Source of the DNA: Pseudomonadota bacterium
GTDB lineage: Bacteria; Pseudomonadota; Alphaproteobacteria; Azospirillales; Azospirillaceae
NCBI GenBank assembly: GCA_023413605.1
Contig: JAEZPL010000031.1
Span: 1 to 7,035, forward strand
Length of the DNA: 7,035 nucleotides
Direction: 5' to 3'
The translations under genes were made by a program, and so were the position numbers. Position 1 is the stretch's first letter. Each line of letters opens with the position of its first letter. Under the pieces are notes generated by a model, which was not told the origin of the DNA, made no database searches, and was given only the letters and a program-made list of their open reading frames with translations. Of the stretch, positions 1 through 5,894 are shown in pieces.

Positions 1-396
1 CCCGTGCCGCTCCGCCTGGGCCAGCAGTTCGGCCAGGGCACCGGGCTGCGGGATGCCGTCGTCGTCGGTGCTCCAGATCCAGCGGTGGCCCAGCCCCAGC
101 GCCGTGTCGAAGGCGGTGTGGTAGGCCCCGGCGGAGCCGCAGTTGGCCTGCCGCACGACGACCAGCGTGTCGCCCAGTTCCTCCTGCTGCGCGGCCAGCC
201 ATTCCGGCGTGCCGTCGCTGGAGCCGCTGTCCACCACCACGATGCGGTCCGGCCGCGGGTTCTGCCGGTAAATCGCGGCGATGCAGGTGGGCAGCAGCGG
301 CAGACGGTTGTGGGTGACGACGATCGCCGCGACGTCGCGCGCGACGCCCTCCGCGGGGGTGTGGTGAGCCATGGCCGAGCGGTCCTCGAAGTTCAT
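1..396 (-). CDS. Family-2 glycosyltransferase, partial (C-terminus beyond the left edge)
   Basis: This is the N-terminal 132 residues of a GT-A fold, family-2 glycosyltransferase, which would transfer a sugar from a nucleotide-sugar donor in the cytoplasm during repeat-unit assembly. Visible motifs in order are VAAIVVTHNR (about residues 22-31), RIVVVDSGSSDGTPEWL (nucleotide-binding loop, about 51-67), an NCGSAGAYHTAF segment, and WIWSTDDDGIP, whose DDD is the metal/donor-binding DxD equivalent. The NxGsaGa...WiWstDDDG pattern resembles the rhamnosyl/galactofuranosyl (GlfT-like) branch, but donor and acceptor cannot be read from it. The ATG at 396 has no good ribosome binding site. The in-frame ATG at 372 has GAGG about 11 nt upstream and could be the true start, still leaving the fold intact. 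An in-frame TAA at 418-420 rules out a longer N-terminus. It lies 32 nt after the SGNH gene and is probably the third gene of that operon. Confidence 0.88.
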   Translation of the reverse strand, partial: MNFEDRSAMAHHTPAEGVARDVAAIVVTHNRLPLLPTCIAAIYRQNPRPDRIVVVDSGSSDGTPEWLAAQQEELGDTLVVVRQANCGSAGAYHTAFDTALGLGHRWIWSTDDDGIPQPGALAELLAQAERHG

Positions 397-428
397 GCTG
401 CCGTGAAAGGGGCTGACTTAGGTGGTGG

Positions 429-1634
429 TCAGTCGGTCTGGACTTGAAAAGGGATGCAGTCGGGGTACGGCGACTTGCAGGGCAGGGTGGCCACGTTCGG
501 CGATTCGGTCGCGACCAGGACGCCCAGCCGCCCCAGCGTGGCGAAGATGACGCGGGCGGCGTACAGCTGCCCCTCCGTCCCCCAGCGGCTGTCGTTCGGC
601 TTGTAGAGGTCGGTGGCGCCCCCGGCCGCCAGCGCCTTCATGCCGGAGGCGAGCGGGGCGAGGTGCAGGGCCGGATCGCCGGCGAACACCTCCTCCACGG
701 CGGAGTGCACGGGCGGAGGTTCCAGCAGGAAGTCGGCATAGACGGTCCCCTTGTCCGGCGCCACCATCAGGACGAATGTCGTCTTCCCGTTGGCCTCCAC
801 CGCCGTCTGGATCCGGCGGAGCGTGCGGCGCCGTTCCTCCAGGAAGGCGCGGTCGGCGCGCCAGGGGTCGAAGTCGTCGCTGCGGAACAGCGTGCTGGTG
901 GACGCCGCCGAGGTGAACAGCCCCGCGTAGACCAGCGTCCGTTCCTCCACCGCGGGGTTCGGCAGGTCCAGCAGCGTGCGCGGCAGGGCCTTGACCAGGA
1001 TGTCCATGGCGTAGCCGACCGGCGGCGCGGTCCAGGCGTGCGCGCGGGCGCGCACCAGACGTTGCGGCTTGTGGCCCAGCGGGCGCGGGGGCAGGGGCGG
1101 CAGCCGGGCGGCACCTCCCTGGCCAGCCGACGCCTGATCGGCCGCGACGGGGGTGGGGCGCAGCAGGTTCTCCACCGGCGGCCTGGCCGCCGTGCGGTCT
1201 GGCAGGTCGCGCTCCGCCACCTGCAGGATCAGCGCGCGCGGCGGATGGTCCCGGAAATCCGCGGAGGCCAGATAGTCGACCACGGAGACCTCGTCCAGAT
1301 GCTGCACCCCGACCGACAGGCCGGTCAGGTTGCGCAGATGATCGGTCCAGTAATGGCCGTAGGGCGTGTGGGCGTCGCCCGGAACCGGCTGCGAAAAGCC
1401 GTCGCCGATCACCACCACGTCGTAAGGCGTGCCGGGCCGCGCCGCCTCGACCAGCGGCGGCGAGAAGATCGCCTGCGGGGCGGTGGGGCCGAACCGGTTC
1501 TCCGGAAAGCCGCCCAGGCGGGTCAGGTCGCCGTCGGGCGGATCCAGCGCGTGGGCGAGCGGCAGCACCACCGCCGCCACCAGCGCGATTCCCCGCAGGA
1601 CGAGGCTGTCGATCCCCCGGAAACGATGTGTCAT
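429..1634 (-). CDS. AlgX/AlgJ-like SGNH-fold periplasmic protein, probable pseudo-acetyltransferase
   Basis: A 401-residue exported protein. Residues 1-30 form a signal peptide or anchor: a basic start (MTHRFR), a hydrophobic stretch and a possible AHA cleavage site before LDPP. The body looks like the SGNH proteins annotated as alginate O-acetyltransferase AlgX-related. It has DVVVIGDGFSQP (block I position), LILQVAERDLP (like the family's ILEVVER), LFTSAAST...SDDF, FVLMVAPDKGTVYADFL, and near the C-terminus LYKPNDSRWGTEG. Family members normally read GDS in block I (Ser nucleophile) and DxHW in the last block (catalytic Asp-His). Here both are changed, Ser to Gly and His to Arg, so acetyl transfer by the usual mechanism seems unlikely. 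A role in binding polysaccharide or as a partner protein is possible. The C-terminal tail has two Cys (CKSPYPDC). The start at 1634 lies 7 nt past the polymerase stop, so translation may be coupled. A longer reading from 1685 would overlap the polymerase and add a non-signal-like N-terminus. The SGNH-like fold is fairly secure; the function is inferred. Confidence 0.85.
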   Translation of the reverse strand: MTHRFRGIDSLVLRGIALVAAVVLPLAHALDPPDGDLTRLGGFPENRFGPTAPQAIFSPPLVEAARPGTPYDVVVIGDGFSQPVPGDAHTPYGHYWTDHLRNLTGLSVGVQHLDEVSVVDYLASADFRDHPPRALILQVAERDLPDRTAARPPVENLLRPTPVAADQASAGQGGAARLPPLPPRPLGHKPQRLVRARAHAWTAPPVGYAMDILVKALPRTLLDLPNPAVEERTLVYAGLFTSAASTSTLFRSDDFDPWRADRAFLEERRRTLRRIQTAVEANGKTTFVLMVAPDKGTVYADFLLEPPPVHSAVEEVFAGDPALHLAPLASGMKALAAGGATDLYKPNDSRWGTEGQLYAARVIFATLGRLGVLVATESPNVATLPCKSPYPDCIPFQVQTD

Positions 1635-1641
1635 GCCGTTC

Positions 1642-3024
1642 TCACGAGCGTTCGGTCGGCAGGCGGAGGATCGACCGTTCCGCATCCTCGCCGATCCGGA
1701 TCCAGGCGCGCAGGAACTTGGTCAGCGCGATCCACAGCAGGATCGGCAGCAGCGAGAAGAAGCCGAACTTGACGATGGTGATGTTGCCGTCGCGGAACCA
1801 TTGCAGCGACAGCGGGATGAAGGCGCAGTAGAACAGCACGGCATAGCGGTTCTGGAACCCGCTTTCCCAGAACCAGCGGTGCATCCGGCCGAGGATCAGG
1901 CCGACCACCAGCATGGTGACGATCATCCCGATCCACCCGCCGCTCATCCAGCCGTCGCCGGCCAGCGAGGTGGTGAGGTTGGCGAAGTTGCCGTAGTCGT
2001 GCAGCGACACCCATTTGACCGGCGCGCCGATGGGCTTGTCCGGCCACAGCATGCGCGGGATCGGCTCGGTGAACAGTTGCAGGTATTGGGTGAACCAGGT
2101 GTAGGTCCCGGACTGCTCCGGCACGGCCCACAGGATGAAGGCCAGGAAGTCGAAGTTGGCGATGTCCTGGTTGGACACGCTGTCGACGAAGGAGCTGGCG
2201 CCGCCGTCGAACATGCGGAACATGTTGAAGGGGCTGACGCTGCCATCCAGGACGCCGCGCAGGAAATCGCGGTTGTTGCCCAGCGTGTGGAACAGCAGCA
2301 GCACCGGCAGGCCGATGGCCACCTGCCACCAGCGGAACCACTTGGCCCGCGTGTGGTACAGCACCAGCAGCACCATGCCCAGCACGCCCATGATGATCGC
2401 CCAGCGCCCCCAGCCCAGATAGGCGCGGTAGCTGACGAAGGCGATGAAGGGGAGGAAGGACAGCGGGTGGAAGCGGCTGACCCAGATGATGCCCAGCGTC
2501 AGCGGCAGGCCCATGGAGTGCGCTTCGGCGATGTAGCCCGTGGTGTTGACGTACACCGGCTGCCCGGTCAGCGGGTCGCGCTCCATCTGCACGTCGCCGG
2601 TGCCGCTGAAGTCCGCCCCTTCCTGCCGCAGGACGGCGGAATAGACCGCCAGCGGCGCCAGCGCGACGACCGTCATGGCGAAGGCGGTGATGTCCAGCTT
2701 GTCGAAGGTGAAGGTGGGCGTCCGGCTGAGGTCCGGCTTGACCCGCCCGGCGTAGCCGCAGGCGATGGCGAAGACGATCAGCGCCGTCGAGCTGACGGAC
2801 AGCGACCTTACGAATTCCGTGGCGCTGGGCCAGTAGCCGATGAACAGCCAGACGTTGTCGATGTTGAAGGTGTACACCAGCACGGGGCGGATGACGAAGA
2901 CCAGCGTGTGGAAGACCAGATAGTAGGTCAGCGGGTGGAACATCGACGCGGTGCCGCTGCTGAGGAACACCACGGCGACAAGGACCACCACCAGGACCTG
3001 TGCGATCAACGCCGTTTCGATCAT
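1642..3024 (-). CDS. Wzy-type O-antigen/exopolysaccharide repeat-unit polymerase
   Basis: A 460-residue inner-membrane protein with about ten to eleven hydrophobic segments (roughly residues 5-22, 30-51, 77-92, 112-131, 167-202 as one or two, 208-224, 233-247, 373-389, 403-418, 421-444). A large polar loop lies at about 248-370. The loop holds GNNRDFLRG and PIPRMLWPDKPIGAP (about 321-335). The IPRxxWPxKP signature is typical of oligosaccharide repeat unit polymerases of the Wzy kind, which join lipid-linked repeat units at the periplasmic face of the membrane. The length is normal for the family. The ATG at 3024 has a very good ribosome binding site (GGCGGAG ending 6 nt upstream). The open frame extends to 3441, but that part is arginine- and proline-rich and runs through the intergenic region. 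This is likely the first gene of the left operon. Wzy proteins diverge too fast to name the polymer. A WaaL-type ligase is a less likely alternative. Confidence 0.87.
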   Translation of the reverse strand: MIETALIAQVLVVVLVAVVFLSSGTASMFHPLTYYLVFHTLVFVIRPVLVYTFNIDNVWLFIGYWPSATEFVRSLSVSSTALIVFAIACGYAGRVKPDLSRTPTFTFDKLDITAFAMTVVALAPLAVYSAVLRQEGADFSGTGDVQMERDPLTGQPVYVNTTGYIAEAHSMGLPLTLGIIWVSRFHPLSFLPFIAFVSYRAYLGWGRWAIIMGVLGMVLLVLYHTRAKWFRWWQVAIGLPVLLLFHTLGNNRDFLRGVLDGSVSPFNMFRMFDGGASSFVDSVSNQDIANFDFLAFILWAVPEQSGTYTWFTQYLQLFTEPIPRMLWPDKPIGAPVKWVSLHDYGNFANLTTSLAGDGWMSGGWIGMIVTMLVVGLILGRMHRWFWESGFQNRYAVLFYCAFIPLSLQWFRDGNITIVKFGFFSLLPILLWIALTKFLRAWIRIGEDAERSILRLPTERS

Positions 3025-3052
3025 GCCGGGCTCCGCCTCGCTCAAGTAAGCA

Positions 3053-3079
3053 CACCCGTCCGGCCACGGCCGGCGGGTG
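3053..3079. repeat. Inverted repeat, 12-bp arms with a one-base bulge
   Basis: The left arm is CACCCG-T-CCGGCC (3053-3065) and the right arm is GGCCGG-CGGGTG (3068-3079), separated by AC. All twelve pairs match; only T3059 is unpaired. It ends 28 bp before the polymerase ATG and about 15 bp before its ribosome binding site. It could be an operator for a dimeric repressor or a strong 5'-leader hairpin. There is no T-run after it on either strand, so it is not a standard intrinsic terminator. Confidence 0.6.
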
Positions 3080-3109
3080 GGTCTGTCTGGTCGAAGCAAC
3101 GTCTCGCAA

Positions 3110-3125
3110 GCGGACCGGGGTCCGC
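3110..3125. repeat. Perfect 16-bp palindrome GCGGACC-GG-GGTCCGC
   Basis: Two 7-bp arms with a 2-bp centre, the same layout (arms plus 2-bp spacer) as the core of the inverted repeat at 3060-3073. It lies about 45 bp from that element, between the candidate -35 box and the polymerase start. This is a plausible binding site for a dimeric regulator, though the GC-rich composition raises the chance rate. Confidence 0.45.
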
Positions 3126-3159
3126 CTCTCGGACGAGCGCAGACGGCGAGCGCATCCCG

Positions 3160-3188
3160 AAAGCGGGCTATCCCCACCGGGCTGTCAA
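3160..3188 (-). promoter_or_regulatory. Possible sigma-70-type promoter for the polymerase operon
   Basis: On the minus strand 3188-3183 reads TTGACA, a perfect -35 hexamer. With a 17-bp spacer the -10 position (3165-3160) reads CGCTTT, a poor match, so only the -35 half supports the call. If used, the transcript would begin near 3153 and carry a leader of about 130 nt containing both palindromes. Confidence 0.25.
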
Positions 3189-3307
3189 CGTCCCGCAGGT
3201 CTCTAAGCCCGTCGGCGGGGCTGCGAACGGACGATGGGCGGCGGGCTTGCGCGAATTGGGGGCACCCCTTCCGCGCTTTTGCCTCAACCGACCCCGGCGG
3301 CCAGTTT

Positions 3308-3330
3308 CGCTTGCGTGCGAAGCGGAGGTG
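3308..3330 (+). promoter_or_regulatory. Strong ribosome binding site beside a small hairpin, beta-helix gene
   Basis: GGAGGTG at 3324-3330 lies just before the ATG at 3333 (4 nt from GGAGG) and fixes that start. Immediately upstream CGCTT (3308-3312) can pair with AAGCG (3320-3324), with a 7-nt loop; TTCGC (3306-3310) with GCGAA (3317-3321) is an alternative. Either stem would touch or abut the ribosome binding site and might tune translation. The stems are short. Confidence 0.5.
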
Positions 3331-3332
3331 AC

Positions 3333-5276
3333 ATGACGCGGCTGACCCACGGGCTTTTGTGCGGACTTTTCGGACTGCTCCTGATCCTGGCGCCGCCCGG
3401 CCCGGTGGCCGCGGCCGAGACGGCGGTCCACGTCTCCCCACAGGGCAACGACCGCTGGTCCGGGCGTTCCGCCGAACCCACGCCGGACGGCAAGGACGGC
3501 CCGGTCGCCACGCTGGCCCGCGCGGTGGACGCGGCGCGTCAGGCGGGGGCGCATGTCATCCTTTTGCGCGGCGGCACCTACCGGCTGGCCGAGACCGTGA
3601 CGTTGGGGCCGGAGGATTCCGGCCTGCGCATCGCCGCCGCCCCCGGCGAAAAGCCCGTGCTGTCCGGTGGGGAGCGCGTCACCGGCTTCACGGTGGAGCC
3701 GAACGGCGTCGTCTCAGCCCCCCTGGACCGGGAACCGGGGCTGGACGTCACCGCCGCCGGCGTCCGCCTGCGCGCCGCGCAGAGCGGCAATTTCGACCCC
3801 AACGACCCGATCCGGTCCGGCTGGTTCGTCGCGCAGCAGGCCAAGGGCGGCGGCGACAAGCGGCAGTTCCGCTTTCCGCCCGGCACGGTGCAGCCGGGCT
3901 GGGCGGCGCCCGGCGTGCGCGTCCAGGCGTTGGACCGCGAACGGCAGGCCGACGACATCCGCGGCATCGAGAAGATCGATCGGAACGGCACGCTGGTGCT
4001 GGACCGCGACGGCTGGTACCCGTTCCGCGACGGCACGACCTTCCGCTTGCTCGGCCATCCGGACTTCCTGCGCTTTCCCGGCCAGTTCGCGTGGCGCGCC
4101 GGAGACAAGCGGCTTCTGCTCCGCCCGCACGACCCGGACAGCTTCGCCCGGTCCGGCGAGGCGGTGGTGGCGCGCCTGTCGCCGCTGATCCGGTCGGACA
4201 AGGCCGACCGGATCACCATCGAAGGGCTGGCCTTCACCGACGTACCCTACGACGGCAGCGCCGTGCGCCTGTCGGGCGGCAAGGGGCACCGTGTGCTGAA
4301 CAACCGCTTCTCGGCGGTCGGAACGGCGGTGATCCTGGCCTCCACCGACGACAGCGAGGTGCGCGGCAACAGTATGGAGCATCTGGGCCGCAGCGGGGTC
4401 GAGCTGACGCCGGGCAGCAGCGGCAACCGCATCGTCGCAAACACCATGCGCCACATCGGCGAGGTGAACCTCTACAGCGCCGGGGTCATGGCCGCCGGGG
4501 TAACGCACACCACCATCGCCCACAACGACATCCGCACCGCCGCGCGCTATGGCATCTCCCTGAAGAACTGGAGCCCGGAGACGAAGAACTCCGACAACGT
4601 GATCGAGTACAACCGCATCCGCGACGTCGGCCGGGAGACCGCAGACCTCGGCGCCATCGAGACGCTGGGGCGCAGCGACATCGACACGCGCACGGCGATC
4701 CGCTTCAACGACATCCGGGGCACCGGCGGCCTCGCCACCGACCCGGCCGGCAACTGGCTGGTGCGCTACAAGGGCTTCGGCATCTACCTGGACGACCAGA
4801 CCAACGACGTGACGGTCCAGGGCAACTTCCTGGAGGACACGGGCTGGGCCGCGGTCTTCATCCACGGCGGCGACAGGAACCGGGTCGAGAACAACATCGC
4901 CGTGCTGACCGACGGCCGCGACAAGTTCATCCGCTTCGAATGGGTGCCGAAGGCCGGCACGGCCGGCTTCCTGCACGACAACGCGGCGGTGCGGAACATC
5001 ATCCACGCCCGCGTGCCGGTGGAGCAGATCGTGGTCAGCCTGACCGGCGGCGAATACCGGCTGGACAACAACATCCTCAACCGGGCGGGGCGCAACAACC
5101 GCGCTGCCGCGGCGCCGGAGCGGGCCAACGCGCGCTCGTCCCAGGGGGGCACGCCCGATCCCTACTTCATGAACCCGGACAAGGACGATTTCCGCCTGCG
5201 CGCCAATTCTCCCGCCCACAAGATCGGTTTCGAGGACCTGCCCTGGTCGCGCATCGGTCCGGAAGGGGCGCGCTGA
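3333..5276 (+). CDS. Secreted right-handed parallel beta-helix protein, probable polysaccharide-active enzyme
   Basis: A 647-residue exported protein. Residues 1-28 form a signal peptide (MTRLTHG, leucine-rich core, cleavage near VAAA-ET). The N-terminal region has VSPQGNDRWSG (34-44), DGPVATLARAVDAAR (55-69), LRGGTYRL (78-85) and EKPVLSGGERVTGF (106-119), the usual entry to DUF1565-like/GH141-like beta-helix proteins. From about residue 294 (ITIEGLAF) to about 600 it is built of repeating coils with Asn turns (VLNNRF, VRGNSM, IVANTM, IAHNDI, IEYNRI, IRFNDI, VQGNFL, VENNIA, LDNNIL). Conserved-looking acidic spots are DLGAIE (438-443) and GIYLDD (483-488), followed by HGGDRNRVENN (511-521). 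The C-terminal DPYFMNPDKDDFRLRANSPAHKIGF is the common ending of such proteins. This fold serves polysaccharide lyases, glycoside hydrolases and C5-epimerases; which one cannot be told from sequence alone. The context suggests it trims or modifies the locus's own polymer. The reading from 3234 lacks a ribosome binding site; the ATG at 3333 has a strong one. Confidence 0.87.
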   Translation: MTRLTHGLLCGLFGLLLILAPPGPVAAAETAVHVSPQGNDRWSGRSAEPTPDGKDGPVATLARAVDAARQAGAHVILLRGGTYRLAETVTLGPEDSGLRIAAAPGEKPVLSGGERVTGFTVEPNGVVSAPLDREPGLDVTAAGVRLRAAQSGNFDPNDPIRSGWFVAQQAKGGGDKRQFRFPPGTVQPGWAAPGVRVQALDRERQADDIRGIEKIDRNGTLVLDRDGWYPFRDGTTFRLLGHPDFLRFPGQFAWRAGDKRLLLRPHDPDSFARSGEAVVARLSPLIRSDKADRITIEGLAFTDVPYDGSAVRLSGGKGHRVLNNRFSAVGTAVILASTDDSEVRGNSMEHLGRSGVELTPGSSGNRIVANTMRHIGEVNLYSAGVMAAGVTHTTIAHNDIRTAARYGISLKNWSPETKNSDNVIEYNRIRDVGRETADLGAIETLGRSDIDTRTAIRFNDIRGTGGLATDPAGNWLVRYKGFGIYLDDQTNDVTVQGNFLEDTGWAAVFIHGGDRNRVENNIAVLTDGRDKFIRFEWVPKAGTAGFLHDNAAVRNIIHARVPVEQIVVSLTGGEYRLDNNILNRAGRNNRAAAAPERANARSSQGGTPDPYFMNPDKDDFRLRANSPAHKIGFEDLPWSRIGPEGAR

Positions 5277-5280
5277 CCCC

Positions 5281-5871
5281 GTGGACGCCTTTTCCCCCTC
5301 GCCCGACGCGCCGCCCTCGGCCACCGCCGGGCTGGCCGTGCCGCGCCTCGACCTCGACGCCTTGCCGCCGCGCATGATCCGGGAGTTGCGCGCCAGCCAT
5401 GTGGGCGAGACGGTGGCGGTGAACCTCTACGACGGCGTCGCCCGGGCCACCCGCGATCCGGAGATGCTGCGCTTCGCCGCCTCCCACCGCCGGGTGGAGC
5501 GCGAGCACCTGCGCCTGTTCGAAGCGATCCTTCCGCCCGTGCGGCGCAGCCGCCTGATGGGCTTCTGGCGGCTGTCCGGCCGGCTGATGGGCGGCCTGCC
5601 GGCGTGGCTTGGGCCGGCCAGCTTCTACGCGGTGGTGGCGGGGGTGGAGGCTTGGGTGGATGGGCACTACGCCGGGCAGATCGCGGTCGCCCGACGCCTT
5701 GCCCCCGATCCCGACCTGCTGCGCCTGCTCGACGCCTGCCGGATCGACGAGGTCCGCCACAGCCGGGACGCAGCCCGTCTGGACCCGGCCCCGCCCTGGA
5801 CGGCCCGTGCTATCGCGGCGCTGGCGGTCGGCCTGTCGCGCGTGGGCGTGGCGGTGGCGCGCTGGGTGTGA
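5281..5871 (+). CDS. Coq7-like (demethoxyubiquinone hydroxylase family) diiron protein
   Basis: A 196-residue ferritin-like four-helix protein. All six ligands expected for a Coq7 diiron centre are present in order: E43 (RASHVGETVAVNLYDG), E73 and H76 (VEREHL), E123 (VAGVEAWVDGHYAGQ), E157 and H160 (RIDEVRH). In the known family the enzyme hydroxylates demethoxyubiquinone at the inner membrane during ubiquinone synthesis. The sequence between motifs is rather divergent (GETVAV where GExGA is usual), so another substrate is possible. The hydrophobic C-terminus (174-196) and a mid-protein hydrophobic stretch fit peripheral membrane attachment. It starts with GTG only 4 nt after the beta-helix stop, with a distant GGAAGGGG as the only ribosome binding site candidate, so coupling to the upstream gene is likely. 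Later starts are possible (GTG at residue 20, ATG at residue 32), and all keep the six ligands. The family call is strong; the physiological role here is uncertain because the neighbours are polysaccharide genes. Confidence 0.87.
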   Translation: MDAFSPSPDAPPSATAGLAVPRLDLDALPPRMIRELRASHVGETVAVNLYDGVARATRDPEMLRFAASHRRVEREHLRLFEAILPPVRRSRLMGFWRLSGRLMGGLPAWLGPASFYAVVAGVEAWVDGHYAGQIAVARRLAPDPDLLRLLDACRIDEVRHSRDAARLDPAPPWTARAIAALAVGLSRVGVAVARWV

Positions 5872-5894
5872 CGGCGCGAGCGGATGAGGTGTTC
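5872..5894. other. Convergent gap between Coq7-like and GT4 genes
   Basis: Only 23 bp separate the two converging stop codons. I see no hairpin with a T-run in the gap or in the adjacent gene ends, so transcripts may run into one another or end by a Rho-dependent route. Confidence 0.5.

Larger units (their letters stand above)
3025..3332. promoter_or_regulatory. Divergent intergenic region between polymerase and beta-helix genes
   Basis: These 308 bp separate two divergent transcription units and should hold the promoters of both. On the minus strand there is a perfect TTGACA (3183-3188). Two clear inverted repeats (3053-3079 and 3110-3125) lie between it and the polymerase start. Also visible are an 8-bp direct repeat CGAGCGCA (3134-3141 and 3147-3154, 13 bp apart) and small hairpins at 3128-3137 (CTCG/CGAG), 3156-3167 (CCCG/CGGG), 3206-3222 (AGCCC/GGGCT) and 3259-3268 (GGGG/CCCC), which may be chance in GC-rich DNA. 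No convincing -10 box, tRNA, small RNA with a terminator, or small gene with a good ribosome binding site was found. Confidence 0.6.

Noticed and set aside
413..432. Inverted repeat CTGAC/GTCAG across the SGNH stop codon as a terminator
   Set aside because: Five-bp stem, 10-nt loop and no T-run; it lies between genes that look co-transcribed.
3255..3275. Sigma-54-like element (GGGCAC, then GC 10 bp after the GG) upstream of the beta-helix gene
   Set aside because: Only GG-N10-GC and the GGCAC part fit; the -12 half reads CCGC instead of TTGC. This level of match is expected by chance in GC-rich DNA.
444..3336. Long plus-strand open frames opposite the polymerase and SGNH genes (444-1772 and 1429-3336)
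   Set aside because: They are antisense shadows of GC-rich genes: Arg/Gln/Asp/His-rich, no domain, no ribosome binding site. The minus-strand frames have clear family motifs and membrane segments.
3025..3441. N-terminal extension of the polymerase to 3441
   Set aside because: The added 139 residues are basic and low in complexity and overlap the divergent gene. The ATG at 3024 has an excellent ribosome binding site and directly starts a membrane segment.
3359..5377. Second long plus-strand frame and a long minus-strand frame (3714-5375) over the beta-helix gene
   Set aside because: Arg/Pro/Ala-rich low-complexity translations without motifs. The frame from 3333 has a signal peptide, a strong ribosome binding site and beta-helix coils.
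5872..5894. Intrinsic terminator between the convergent genes
   Set aside because: No stem followed by a T-run on either strand.
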